From NCBI GenBank assembly GCA_015233895.1, contig JADFXG010000002.1, positions 248,001 through 312,000 of the forward strand: a DNA stretch of 64,000 bases, read 5' to 3'. The DNA is from Nitrospirota bacterium. Its GTDB lineage: Bacteria > Nitrospirota > Thermodesulfovibrionia > Thermodesulfovibrionales > Magnetobacteriaceae. The notes beneath the pieces are model-generated. The model worked only from the letters and a program-made list of their open reading frames with translations, ran no database searches and was not told where the DNA came from. Of the stretch, positions 1 through 8,107 are shown one piece after another. How positions within the stretch are numbered: the stretch's first letter is position 1; each line of letters begins with the position of its first letter. The position numbers and the translations under genes are program-made.

Positions 1-185
1 TCTTGCATAATTAACACCCCGGTTTCAATTGTTCAAATTCAAATGCTTCTGCAGCTAAAACACCCTGCCTCACCTTTACAAAAAAGAATAAGTTAAAAAA
101 GAGAATAATTACAACCCTCCTTCAGATCAATTGGCATCGGAATAAGACCAAAAGATACCCCGCAGCTCTTTGGCGTAGAGTTTAA

Positions 186-812
186 TTAATCGAAATGTGT
201 TGCCATAAATTCATCAGGCTGCACGTAGTATGGATTCCGGAGAATCTGACCTTGAACTATCATAAGCGGATGAACGTTTAGAACATCAAACAAAGTAGCA
301 CCGTCATATATATTGGCATCATACTGACAAATTACCCCGCTAAACGGATATTCAACAAGTAGTTTGTTTATAAGAGACTCGTACATAAACCAGTTCTCTA
401 CCCCAGGCACCCCTTCTTTAATCCACACGGGCTCACCAGTACCCCGCAAACCTGTATAACCCTCTTCGTCAGCTTTTTTATAATAGCTCCTTAACGTATT
501 GAGCATTCTCTCCACGTCAAACCTGCCGTCAGGACAGTATCCCTTCCTTGCAGGTTCAACAAACAGTTGTCCGCTTTGCCTGTACTTCAATACATCAAGA
601 CCCAATTGTTCAAAATAACCGTCTATATCCGCATCTGTAGCTACATCTGCAAGGTAAATGAATTTTTCCTTTGCGCTCAGGCCACTCTCTACAAACTTTG
701 ACATTACCTTTCTACGTGCTTCACTACTACTATAAATAAAACAGATGTGTGTACCCATAGGAAAACTCTCCGGCGTGAAACCATAATCTACATTGTAGTT
801 TAGCTTTTCCAT
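186..812 (-). CDS. MEDS-domain (DcmR-type sensory) protein
   Basis: Protein of 208 residues, recognised as a MEDS domain (methanogen/methylotroph DcmR sensory domain) by its N-terminal GTHICFIYSSSEAR segment, the central GQLFVEP stretch and the later SGVICQYDAN segment. In this family the domain is thought to sense small ligands and is often joined to a kinase or regulator; here it stands alone with no output domain, so any partner must be elsewhere. An upstream in-frame ATG at 863 would add 17 residues, but the ATG at 812 has a strong GGAGGTG ribosome site about six bases before it, so I chose the shorter form. A 7-bp inverted repeat (878-884 / 894-900, ATATGCC/GGCATAT) lies in the upstream region and could be an operator. 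The family call is fairly sure; the biological role is unknown. Confidence 0.8.
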   Translation of the reverse strand: MEKLNYNVDYGFTPESFPMGTHICFIYSSSEARRKVMSKFVESGLSAKEKFIYLADVATDADIDGYFEQLGLDVLKYRQSGQLFVEPARKGYCPDGRFDVERMLNTLRSYYKKADEEGYTGLRGTGEPVWIKEGVPGVENWFMYESLINKLLVEYPFSGVICQYDANIYDGATLFDVLNVHPLMIVQGQILRNPYYVQPDEFMATHFD

Positions 813-877
813 CTTTCCCACCTCCGTTTTCAATAACTCGATTTTTAAACGGGATGCCTTCACTACATTGTCTTAAT

Positions 878-900
878 ATATGCCTGTTAACCCGGCATAT
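878..900. repeat. Inverted repeat upstream of the MEDS gene
   Basis: Perfect 7-bp arms ATATGCC and GGCATAT separated by nine bases, about 65 bases before the chosen start of the MEDS gene. It may be a regulator-binding site. The rest of 864-1118 shows no gene or clear promoter. Confidence 0.35.
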
Positions 901-1118
901 TATCTATTTTTAAGAACAATAACCCACTGGTTGATCTTTACACCTCTTTATAGAAGAATAACACAAAACCATATCGCTTGTCAAATAACTATGCAAGACA
1001 GATCAGGTTGATCAGAAACGCGCGTGTTGGCAGATACATACACAGCATTAACGTCATTGTGAAACAAACAGCAAAAACTCAGGAGCAAATACACTAAATA
1101 TAAACACCATGTGGTGTC

Positions 1119-2068
1119 TTATACACTCCTGGCCAGAAACTCCTTCAGTTCATCTATTGAATCAGCTTTTTTGATAAGGTTTTTAAAATCCTCTAATTTA
1201 TCGATAGTATTTATAGCCCTAACTATATTCATCAGTTCAAGTCCGGCAAAACTATATTTGAGTTCAAGTCCTAACTCAATACCCTCAAGTAATCCCTCCT
1301 GCTTACCCTTAAACAATCCCTTCTCAATCCCTCTCTCAATCCCTCTCTCAATCCCTCTCTCAATCCCTCTTTCCATTCCTCTTTCCATTCCTCTTTCCAT
1401 CCCTTTTCCATTCCTTGTTTGTACCTGACATCACGTTCTATATCATATACCAAAGCCATTTCACTTACCTCCTTGCATACGTTTTCCTGTAAATCTCTGA
1501 GTTGCGCCAGTATCTCTAACTGTCTTATGTACTTTAAACGACTAACCTCCTCTTTTACGGTTTCCATTATTTTGCTTAACAGGGTCTTTATTACTATTGT
1601 ATCATCTTCTGAGCCGAAATTACATAAAATCCCAAGTATCACCTCAGCAGGTGTATTGGAACTTATGAATTTTTCACAGTCTATGCTCCTGAAGTCTATT
1701 ATGTCATATTCAAAGGCCAAATTTTCGTCTTTGATATAATTTTTCATTCTGAGTGGTTTTCTGCCGACATAAAACAGCACCTGTTTTACCGGTTTTCCAT
1801 ACGTCTGACTAATATAAATACGGTACCGGAGCATTCTATATGGCATGTTGCTGTCATTTGTGGCCTGGAATTCTATATGCAAAATGTATGTGCTGCCATC
1901 GTGTAAGGTAACCTCAAGTAAGAAATCGGCTTCTCTTTCGTCAGTGATTTGTAGTTTAGTTTTCAGTGGCTTTATTGATATTGCATTTATTCCCAACACC
2001 TCAGAAATTAACACATGGAGCACACCGCGCAGACTCTCTTTTAATATTTTATCGTATCGCCCTGACAT
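1119..2068 (-). CDS. Rpn-family PD-(D/E)XK nuclease / putative transposase, split by a -1 frameshift
   Basis: The gene reads in one frame from ATG 2068 to a stop at 1271 (265 residues) and is continued in the -1 frame down to 1119. The N-terminal part has the restriction-endonuclease-like core of Rpn (recombination-promoting nuclease) proteins: READFLLEV followed by YILHIEFQAT, with the D...E-x-Q catalytic pattern. The usual C-terminus of the family (EKG/ERG tetrapeptides, then a helical tail ending LKEFLARSV) lies in the other frame. The switch falls in a tract of 12-bp repeats where one unit is 11 bp. Exactly there the zero frame reads A AAG GGA (1406-1400), a possible -1 slippage heptamer; slipping would give about 316 residues with unbroken MERG/IERG repeats. 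Either a one-base deletion has broken the gene or the full protein is made by frameshifting. Confidence 0.7.
1320..1414 (-). repeat. 12-bp tandem repeat inside the Rpn-family gene
   Basis: Eight units read on the minus strand: GGAATGGAAAAG, an 11-base unit GGATGGAAAGA, two GGAATGGAAAGA, three GGGATTGAGAGA and GGGATTGAGAAG. Each 12-base unit encodes a tetrapeptide (MERG or IERG in the -1 frame). Gain or loss of full units would keep the frame; the single 11-base unit does not. Confidence 0.85.
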
Positions 2069-2141
2069 TTAAATCTCACAGTAACACAATTGTGCGAAAC
2101 CATTCAAGTTATTTTGGATGAACAAAAAATGCTTGTAACAT

Positions 2142-2170
2142 TTGACAGTATGAGTTTTTTAATTTATACT
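2142..2170 (+). promoter_or_regulatory. Sigma-70 promoter for the DUF3842-cooT-cdaA-cdaR-glmM-comEC operon
   Basis: TTGACA (2142-2147), a 17-base spacer, then TATACT (2165-2170): six of six and five of six matches. It lies 25 bases before the first gene of the operon. Confidence 0.75.
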
Positions 2171-2195
2171 TAAACATCATTAAATTAGCACGGAA

Positions 2196-2648
2196 ATGAA
2201 AGAGACGATTGACAAACAAATGTTAAAAGTGGCAGTGGTGGACGGACAAGGAGGAGGTATTGGCTCTGTGGTAGTGAGGCGATTGCGTGAGGAGTTTGAT
2301 GAGGCTATTGAGATTATAGCGCTGGGTACAAACTCTGCCGCTACGACCTCTATGCTAAGAGCTAAAGCCAACAAAGGCGCTACCGGCGAAAACGCAATTG
2401 CACTTAACGCCGGGCGTGTGGATGTGATAACAGGCCCCCTAAGCATAGTCATAGCTAACTCCATGATGGGTGAGCTTACCCCCATAATGGCACAGGCAAT
2501 AGCACATTCACAGGCTAAAAAAATCCTTCTTCACTTAAACCAGGAGGGTGTGGAAATAGTGGGCATCGCACGGGAGCCACTGCCACATTTGGTTGATTGT
2601 CTGATAGAAAAGATAAAGAATCTTGTTGGAGGTCAAACCCATGTGTGA
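2196..2648 (+). CDS. DUF3842 family protein
   Basis: A 150-residue protein matching DUF3842: the N-terminal KVAVVDGQGGGIGSVVV stretch resembles a Rossmann-type glycine-rich nucleotide-binding loop, followed by EIIALGTNSAAT, GENAIALNA and a conserved GPLSIV segment. No reaction is known for the family. It is first in a tight operon: its stop lies inside the first codons of the CooT-like gene (8-base overlap), and that pairing suggests a metal-related or small-molecule-binding role, which is an inference. The ATG at 2196 is preceded by only a weak GGAA site; a second ATG eight codons later has no better site, so the longer form is kept. Confidence 0.8.
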   Translation: MKETIDKQMLKVAVVDGQGGGIGSVVVRRLREEFDEAIEIIALGTNSAATTSMLRAKANKGATGENAIALNAGRVDVITGPLSIVIANSMMGELTPIMAQAIAHSQAKKILLHLNQEGVEIVGIAREPLPHLVDCLIEKIKNLVGGQTHV

Positions 2649-2832
2649 AGCTAATGTGTATGTAAGGGAAAAGGACGGCACTGAATCGCTCTATCTGGAA
2701 AACGTTGATTTGCTGCGCCCGGAGGACGGCAGGCTTTTCATGAAAAACCTCTTTGGCGAACAGAAGTTTTTTGACGGAGACATTGGAGAGATTTCGCTAA
2801 TTAAACACAAAATAATACTAACAAGGCGGTAA
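2641..2832 (+). CDS. cooT: CooT-like small nickel-binding protein
   Basis: A 63-residue protein that begins MCEANVYV and continues with a compact beta-rich sequence, as in CooT, a dimeric nickel-binding protein in which Cys2 takes part in metal binding. An in-frame start six codons upstream exists, but the ATG at 2641 has GGAGG eight to nine bases before it and gives the family N-terminus with Cys at position 2. The gene overlaps the DUF3842 gene by eight bases. CooT was first known beside carbon monoxide dehydrogenase genes; none is seen here, where it leads into cdaA-cdaR-glmM. It could serve a nickel enzyme encoded elsewhere. The family is fairly sure; the partner is unknown. Confidence 0.75.
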   Translation: MCEANVYVREKDGTESLYLENVDLLRPEDGRLFMKNLFGEQKFFDGDIGEISLIKHKIILTRR

Positions 2833-2856
2833 CGCACCGTTAATACAACGTTTATT

Positions 2857-3624
2857 ATGGACATAATCAGGCGGATAAGATGGCAGGATATCGTAGATGT
2901 TCTGTTGATATGGTTGATATTTTACAGGCTCTTTTTGCTGATAAAAGGAACACGGGCCGTGCAGATGCTTATTGGCATAGGAGTGCTCCTTTTAACGTCA
3001 ATGGTCTCAGGGTATTTGAAGATATACACTTTGGACTGGATAATACAGAGCTTCTGGACATACATAATAGTATCAATTGTTGTGCTGTTTCAGCCTGAAA
3101 TTCGGCGCGCATTGGCACAGATGGGAAAAGCCCCTTTTTTGCCTTTTACTCCTGCAGAGGAACTTAAGTCTATAGATGAGGTTGTTAAGTCAGCGGCATC
3201 TCTGTCGGCACGAAAAATAGGCGCACTTGTGGTCATAGAACGTGAAACATCACTTAAGGACTACATTGAAATCGGCACCTACCTTGAGGCTAGGGTTAGC
3301 AGAGAGCTTCTGCTTAGTATCTTTCATCCCACATCTCCAATACACGACGGAGCAGTGGTAATTAAAGCAAATAAGATACTTGCCGCAGGGTGTTTTCTGC
3401 CTATCTCCTTCCGGCCCGACATTGATAAAATGCTTGGCACCCGCCACAGAGCAGCCCTTGCCATCACTGAGGAGACAGACGCTGTGGCTGTCATCGTGTC
3501 TGAGGAAACAGGAGATATTTCCATATCTGTAGGAGGAGATTTCATTAAAAAGATTGATATGAACCAGCTGAGAGTGGAACTTACCAATTTATTCACACAG
3601 AGCTCAGGCAGGGATAATGATTAA
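2857..3624 (+). CDS. cdaA: Diadenylate cyclase CdaA
   Basis: Makes cyclic di-AMP from two ATP at the membrane. The 255-residue protein has three hydrophobic segments in residues 14-78, then a DAC (DisA_N) domain with the signature DGA (164-166, in SPIHDGAVVI) and RHR (196-198, in GTRHRAALAI). The length and order are those of the CdaA/DacA/YbbP type. It is followed by cdaR (8-base overlap) and glmM, the classic three-gene set in which CdaR and GlmM modulate the cyclase. No strong ribosome site precedes the ATG, so its translation may depend on the upstream genes. Confidence 0.95.
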   Translation: MDIIRRIRWQDIVDVLLIWLIFYRLFLLIKGTRAVQMLIGIGVLLLTSMVSGYLKIYTLDWIIQSFWTYIIVSIVVLFQPEIRRALAQMGKAPFLPFTPAEELKSIDEVVKSAASLSARKIGALVVIERETSLKDYIEIGTYLEARVSRELLLSIFHPTSPIHDGAVVIKANKILAAGCFLPISFRPDIDKMLGTRHRAALAITEETDAVAVIVSEETGDISISVGGDFIKKIDMNQLRVELTNLFTQSSGRDND

Positions 3625-4267
3625 GCGATTTATAACGCAAAACTGGGAGATAAAACTCATTTCTCTTGTGCTTTCTGTCTTACTCTGGTCATTTGTCACA
3701 TTCAGAGGACAGTCTGAGGTAATACTTGAGCTTCCTGTAGAATTTAAAAATGTCCCGGTTGGATATGAGCTTTCCAGTACAAGCACAAACACGGTAAATG
3801 TCAGCATTTCCGGACAGGAACGAATAATCAAGGCAATAAGCCCTCAGGATATGAGCGTTTATGTGGATGTGGATAAGGTTAAGCCAGGGGAGAGTATTGT
3901 ATATCTTAAAAACAGCAACATAAAACTGCCACCCTCTCTTACAATTAAAAACATATCCCCCTCCTACGTAATTCTCCACATAGAGGAGCTCCTGACTAAG
4001 ACCGTCTCCGTAAAACCGGTTATAAAGGGAACCCCACGGAAAGGCTATGTAATCTCTGAAATCACTGTTAACCCCGATAATGTATCCGTTACCGGAACCA
4101 AACAGTCACTTGCCAAAAGGACAAACATAGAAACCGAACCGGTAGATATAAAAGGCGCAGCCACAACCGTGGAAAAAACGGTACCAATCATACTAAGAAA
4201 TTACACTGTTGCCACACAAAAAGACACAGTAAAGGTGACAGTTGTTATAACAGGAGAGAATAAATGA
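3617..4267 (+). CDS. cdaR: YbbR-domain protein, CdaA regulator
   Basis: A 216-residue protein with one N-terminal membrane segment (about residues 10-30, LISLVLSVLLWSFVTF) followed by repeated YbbR beta domains (VILELPVEFKNVP, then TVSVKPVIKGTP, each followed by an SVSGT-like turn). In organisms where it has been studied, CdaR binds CdaA and changes cyclic di-AMP output. Most of the chain is expected outside the cytoplasmic membrane. It overlaps cdaA by 8 bases and glmM by 4 (ATGA), so the three are translated as a unit. With about two YbbR repeats it is shorter than some homologues. Confidence 0.9.
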   Translation: MIKRFITQNWEIKLISLVLSVLLWSFVTFRGQSEVILELPVEFKNVPVGYELSSTSTNTVNVSISGQERIIKAISPQDMSVYVDVDKVKPGESIVYLKNSNIKLPPSLTIKNISPSYVILHIEELLTKTVSVKPVIKGTPRKGYVISEITVNPDNVSVTGTKQSLAKRTNIETEPVDIKGAATTVEKTVPIILRNYTVATQKDTVKVTVVITGENK

Positions 4268-5610
4268 AATTATTTGGTACAGACGGTATAAGGGGTGCGG
4301 TAAACACGCACCCTATGACTCCGGAGACTGTCGTACGGGTTGGAATGGCAATTGGACAGATTCTTCACAGAAACAATGGCAAAAACATGATACTCATTGG
4401 AAAAGATACGCGGCTTTCCGGCTACACAATAGAGAGCGCTCTGACCTCAGGAATTTGTGCAATGGGGATGAATGTGACACTGGTCGGCCCCCTGCCCACT
4501 CCCGGCGTTGCTTACTTAACTAAATCCCTGCGTTTTGATGCAGGCATCGTTATTTCAGCCTCACATAACCCATTTGAGGACAATGGCATAAAGATTTTTG
4601 ACAGGGATGGTTTTAAACTCTCAGACACTATCGAGCAGACTATCGAATCACTGGTAATTAATACCAAAAACGGCCTTACCCTCCCTCATGCCGGCAAAAT
4701 TGGAAAAGCGTACAGATTAGAGGATGCAACGGCACGGTACATAGAGTACGTGAAGTCAACAATATCACGGGATGTGGACTTTGAAGGCTTAAAAGTTGTA
4801 GTTGACTCGGCAAACGGAGCAGCTTATAAGGTTACTCCCCTTTTGCTTGCCGAACTGGGTGCTGAGGTCATAAGCCTGAATGACGACCCTGACGGGAAAA
4901 ACATAAATGACCACTGCGGCTCCCTGTATCTTGAAAATTTGTCTAAAGCGGTAATTAGCCACAGGGCACACGTGGGTATTGCTCATGACGGAGACGCCGA
5001 CAGAACCCTTATGTGTGATGAGTTTGGAAACACAATAGACGGCGACCTTATTATGGCTATATGGGCAAAAGAACTCCAGGCACAGGGAAAGCTGCGAAAT
5101 TCCACAGTGGTTTCTACCGTAATGAGCAATTTGGGACTCGAACACTATCTTAACAGGGAGGGAATAACCCTTCTGCGCACTAAAGTCGGAGACAGATATG
5201 TGGTAGAGAAAATGCTTGAGGGTAATTTTAACTTTGGCGGTGAGCAGTCAGGCCACATAATTTCCCTTGCCCACAGCACAACCGGAGACGGCCCTATAAC
5301 GGCTATACAAATTCTTGACATTGCATGGAAATCGAAAAAACCACTGTCAGAGCTTGTCTCAGAAGTTACACTCTATCCTCAGGTTTTAAAAAATGTACGT
5401 GTTGCCCGAATGCAGGATTTTAGAAGTTTTCCCGAAATAGTCAGCGCCATTGCTGTGGCTGAATCAGAGCTAAACGGTACGGGGAGAATCCTTGTGAGGC
5501 CATCCGGCACAGAGCCTAAGATACGCATCATGGTTGAGGGGCAAAACAAAGCACTCGTTGATGATATTGCAGAGAGAGTCTCAGGGATGGTTGAAAGGCT
5601 TATGGCCTGA
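4264..5610 (+). CDS. glmM: Phosphoglucosamine mutase GlmM
   Basis: Converts glucosamine-6-phosphate to glucosamine-1-phosphate, the step that feeds UDP-GlcNAc for peptidoglycan and lipid A. The 448-residue protein has all alpha-D-phosphohexomutase signatures: FGTDGIRG at the N-terminus, the phosphoserine loop SASHNP (residues 98-103, catalytic Ser100), the metal loop DGDADR near residue 240, GEQSGH near 325 and the phosphate-binding RPSGTEPKIRI near the end. It overlaps cdaR by 4 bases and comEC by 1. In the cdaA-cdaR-glmM arrangement GlmM can also restrain the cyclase. Confidence 0.97.
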   Translation: MKLFGTDGIRGAVNTHPMTPETVVRVGMAIGQILHRNNGKNMILIGKDTRLSGYTIESALTSGICAMGMNVTLVGPLPTPGVAYLTKSLRFDAGIVISASHNPFEDNGIKIFDRDGFKLSDTIEQTIESLVINTKNGLTLPHAGKIGKAYRLEDATARYIEYVKSTISRDVDFEGLKVVVDSANGAAYKVTPLLLAELGAEVISLNDDPDGKNINDHCGSLYLENLSKAVISHRAHVGIAHDGDADRTLMCDEFGNTIDGDLIMAIWAKELQAQGKLRNSTVVSTVMSNLGLEHYLNREGITLLRTKVGDRYVVEKMLEGNFNFGGEQSGHIISLAHSTTGDGPITAIQILDIAWKSKKPLSELVSEVTLYPQVLKNVRVARMQDFRSFPEIVSAIAVAESELNGTGRILVRPSGTEPKIRIMVEGQNKALVDDIAERVSGMVERLMA

Positions 5611-8099
5611 TGTATCTGTTTGCTCCGTTTATAATCGGGGTATTGTTTTTTTATTCATATCTGTATTTTCCTTATTTAACTGCGTTGGCCATTGGCAGCT
5701 CTGCGCTGTTTTTTCTATTTAGCTTGAAAGAGAAAATATCTGTTTTTCTACTAATATTTTTTGTGGCAGCAGCCGGATTTTTCTATAGCGCTCTTAGATA
5801 CGAACCGGAAAGCTCTGTGCCTTTCTCCAATCCGGTTGAAATCAGCGAGGCCACGGGAGTGTTCACATCAAGACCAGTGGTGATAAAAACAACATCTTCA
5901 CTTTCCGGTAAGGAGACGACTTTTATCCGGCAGGATTTCACAATTAATTCCATGAAGTCATATCGTGTGTTGCCATGTAAACACATCAAACAATACATCG
6001 GACAGCAGAAAATAATGCCCCACTTTGAACCTCTGCCGGTAACGGTTTTTTTCTACGATAACCAAACCATGGTTAATGCCGGAGTTGAGGCCGTAGTGGA
6101 TATTAAGATTAACTATGACAAGAGACTTTTCAATCCCGGCTCATACGCATTTCCTTACAAACCCGTTGCCACAATACAAAAAATCTATTCACTAAAAGAG
6201 TCTGACTCACTTGTCTGGACATTTCCGAAACTGAGAAAGAAACTCTCCGATGCAATAGAGAGGAAATTTAAGGGCGATGCCGCAGACCTCGTTAAAGCGC
6301 TGACTATTGGGGATACATCGTCAATCTCAGATCATGTAAATGAGATATTCAGACGCACCGGACTTACTCACCTTCTAAGTGTTTCAGGCAGCCACTTTGC
6401 AATGCTTACACTTGCAGCTTTTCTGGGTATAAGGTTTTTACTTAACCTGCTGCCCTTTAGAATGATTGTTAAAATCACCACATACCTGAGTTTAATTCAG
6501 CTGTCAGCGCTGATAGCCATTCCCTTTATAGCTTCATATTTTTTTATATCCGAGCTGACGATTCCTGCTTACAGATCATTTGTCACAATCGGAATCTATA
6601 TGGCTGCCTTGCTTTTGGGCAGAAAGGGTATATGGTGGAACAGCCTCCTGTTTGCCGCATTTGTGATAGAGCTAACCGATCCGGCTTCAATATTCAATGT
6701 GTCTTTTCTTCTTTCATTTAATGCCGTGATGTTTATAGGGCTTGCAAATGACAGGGTATTGAACAACATCATACAACCTGAAGACGGTGAAAAGACTGTT
6801 AAAAAAAAGCCTGACACATCTAAGGTTGGCCTTAAAAATCACATTTACGATAAACTGAAAACGGGACTCCAATACTTGTATGTTAACCTGGTGATAACAT
6901 TAGCTATAATAGCCGGAACTCTGCCTATAACAATATCATACTTTTACAACATCTCGCTCATATCGGTAGTTGCAAACTCAGTAGTTGTGCCAGTGGTCTG
7001 TGTGTTAGCAATGCCTTTGATTGCAGCATCAGTGTTTACATTTCTTTTAACCGGATATATGCCGTTTGTTTCAGTAATTTCAGAAATACTGCGCTTTTCG
7101 ATAAAACTAATGGAGTTTTTTTCAGGGTTTTCGTTTGCAGCAACAGGCATAAGTGCGTTTCCACCACTATTTGTGATTGTACTCTACATTAATGTTTTGT
7201 ACTTTTTTAAAAACAAAAAAAGAGCACTTCTATGTTTGATCTTAACGGTTTCCAGTATGGTGGCTTACAGTATTTATCAAAATCATAGTAACCTAAGAGT
7301 CACATTTCTTGATGTTGGTCAGAGTGATTCAATGGTGATAGAGACGCAGTCGGGAAAAATCATTGTCGTTGATACCGGGAAAACGGGACGGGAGCTTGAG
7401 AGCTTTTTACGCTATCGTGGTGCCAATACAATAGAGGCCGTGTTTCTCACCCACGGTGACAGCGACCATGTGGGCGGATTTGTACCCATTTCCAATAAGT
7501 TTGAAATCAAAGCGATATTTGACAATGGCGCTATAAATTATAGCGCATCAATTTTAAAACGCATGGGAAACAAAATTGTTCATCTGACAAAGGGCGATTC
7601 AATCAACATTGACGGTGCTGAAATAAAGGTGTTCCATCCGTTTTTGAATTATTCATCTGATAAGGGACGCCTTGTAAACAACACATCACTTGTTTTTCAA
7701 CTAAAGGGACATAACCGGACATTTCTATTTACCGGAGATATTGAGCAGGAGGGTGAGTGGGCTATGGATAGCCTTGGGGATTACCTTAAAAGCGATGTGT
7801 TAAAGGTGGCGCATCACGGGAGCGCTACATCATCAGATTTTAGTTTTTTGTCACACGTGTCACCAAAAATTTCGGTCATAAGTGTTGGCAAATGCAATTC
7901 ATACGGCCATCCATCCGAGGATGTGATACAAAGGCTTAACAACTCACTCATCTTAAGAACCGACACAGAGGGAGCAGTTAAGATTACCGAAAGTGACGAT
8001 GGCATAAAACTGGAAACCTATGCACAAACGAAACTCAAAAAAGCATTTGATTTACAAAGCGAGATTGAAAACATAAAAAAGCTTTACAGGATGTGGTAA
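5610..8099 (+). CDS. comEC: ComEC/Rec2-family DNA uptake channel
   Basis: An 829-residue polytopic membrane protein of the ComEC/Rec2 family, which carries single-stranded DNA across the inner membrane in natural transformation. Order: short N-terminal membrane segments and a soluble DUF4131-like part (about 1-190); the competence domain with the TGLTHLLSVSGSHF signature near residue 250 and many membrane helices (about 225-540); and a C-terminal metallo-beta-lactamase-like domain (about 555-800) with LDVGQSDSMVIE and the metal motif THGDSDHVGG, then VAHHGS. The length is normal and the domains are intact. It starts one base inside the glmM stop codon (TGATG). No other competence genes are visible here. 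Confidence 0.92.
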   Translation: MYLFAPFIIGVLFFYSYLYFPYLTALAIGSSALFFLFSLKEKISVFLLIFFVAAAGFFYSALRYEPESSVPFSNPVEISEATGVFTSRPVVIKTTSSLSGKETTFIRQDFTINSMKSYRVLPCKHIKQYIGQQKIMPHFEPLPVTVFFYDNQTMVNAGVEAVVDIKINYDKRLFNPGSYAFPYKPVATIQKIYSLKESDSLVWTFPKLRKKLSDAIERKFKGDAADLVKALTIGDTSSISDHVNEIFRRTGLTHLLSVSGSHFAMLTLAAFLGIRFLLNLLPFRMIVKITTYLSLIQLSALIAIPFIASYFFISELTIPAYRSFVTIGIYMAALLLGRKGIWWNSLLFAAFVIELTDPASIFNVSFLLSFNAVMFIGLANDRVLNNIIQPEDGEKTVKKKPDTSKVGLKNHIYDKLKTGLQYLYVNLVITLAIIAGTLPITISYFYNISLISVVANSVVVPVVCVLAMPLIAASVFTFLLTGYMPFVSVISEILRFSIKLMEFFSGFSFAATGISAFPPLFVIVLYINVLYFFKNKKRALLCLILTVSSMVAYSIYQNHSNLRVTFLDVGQSDSMVIETQSGKIIVVDTGKTGRELESFLRYRGANTIEAVFLTHGDSDHVGGFVPISNKFEIKAIFDNGAINYSASILKRMGNKIVHLTKGDSINIDGAEIKVFHPFLNYSSDKGRLVNNTSLVFQLKGHNRTFLFTGDIEQEGEWAMDSLGDYLKSDVLKVAHHGSATSSDFSFLSHVSPKISVISVGKCNSYGHPSEDVIQRLNNSLILRTDTEGAVKITESDDGIKLETYAQTKLKKAFDLQSEIENIKKLYRMW

Positions 8100-8107
8100 A
8101 GGCAATC

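Noticed and set aside
1-185. Minus-strand ATG at 8-6 with a GGGGTG site, and a short frame ending next to it
   Set aside because: Only two codons of the possible gene are inside the window, and the 20-residue frame before it has no support. Nothing else is seen here.
1320-1414. Repeat array as a possible CRISPR
   Set aside because: Units are 12 bp with no spacers and lie in a coding region.
1111-1428. Plus-strand Ser/Pro-rich open frame over the 12-bp repeats
   Set aside because: It is the antisense of the Rpn-family gene's repeat tract and has no family features.
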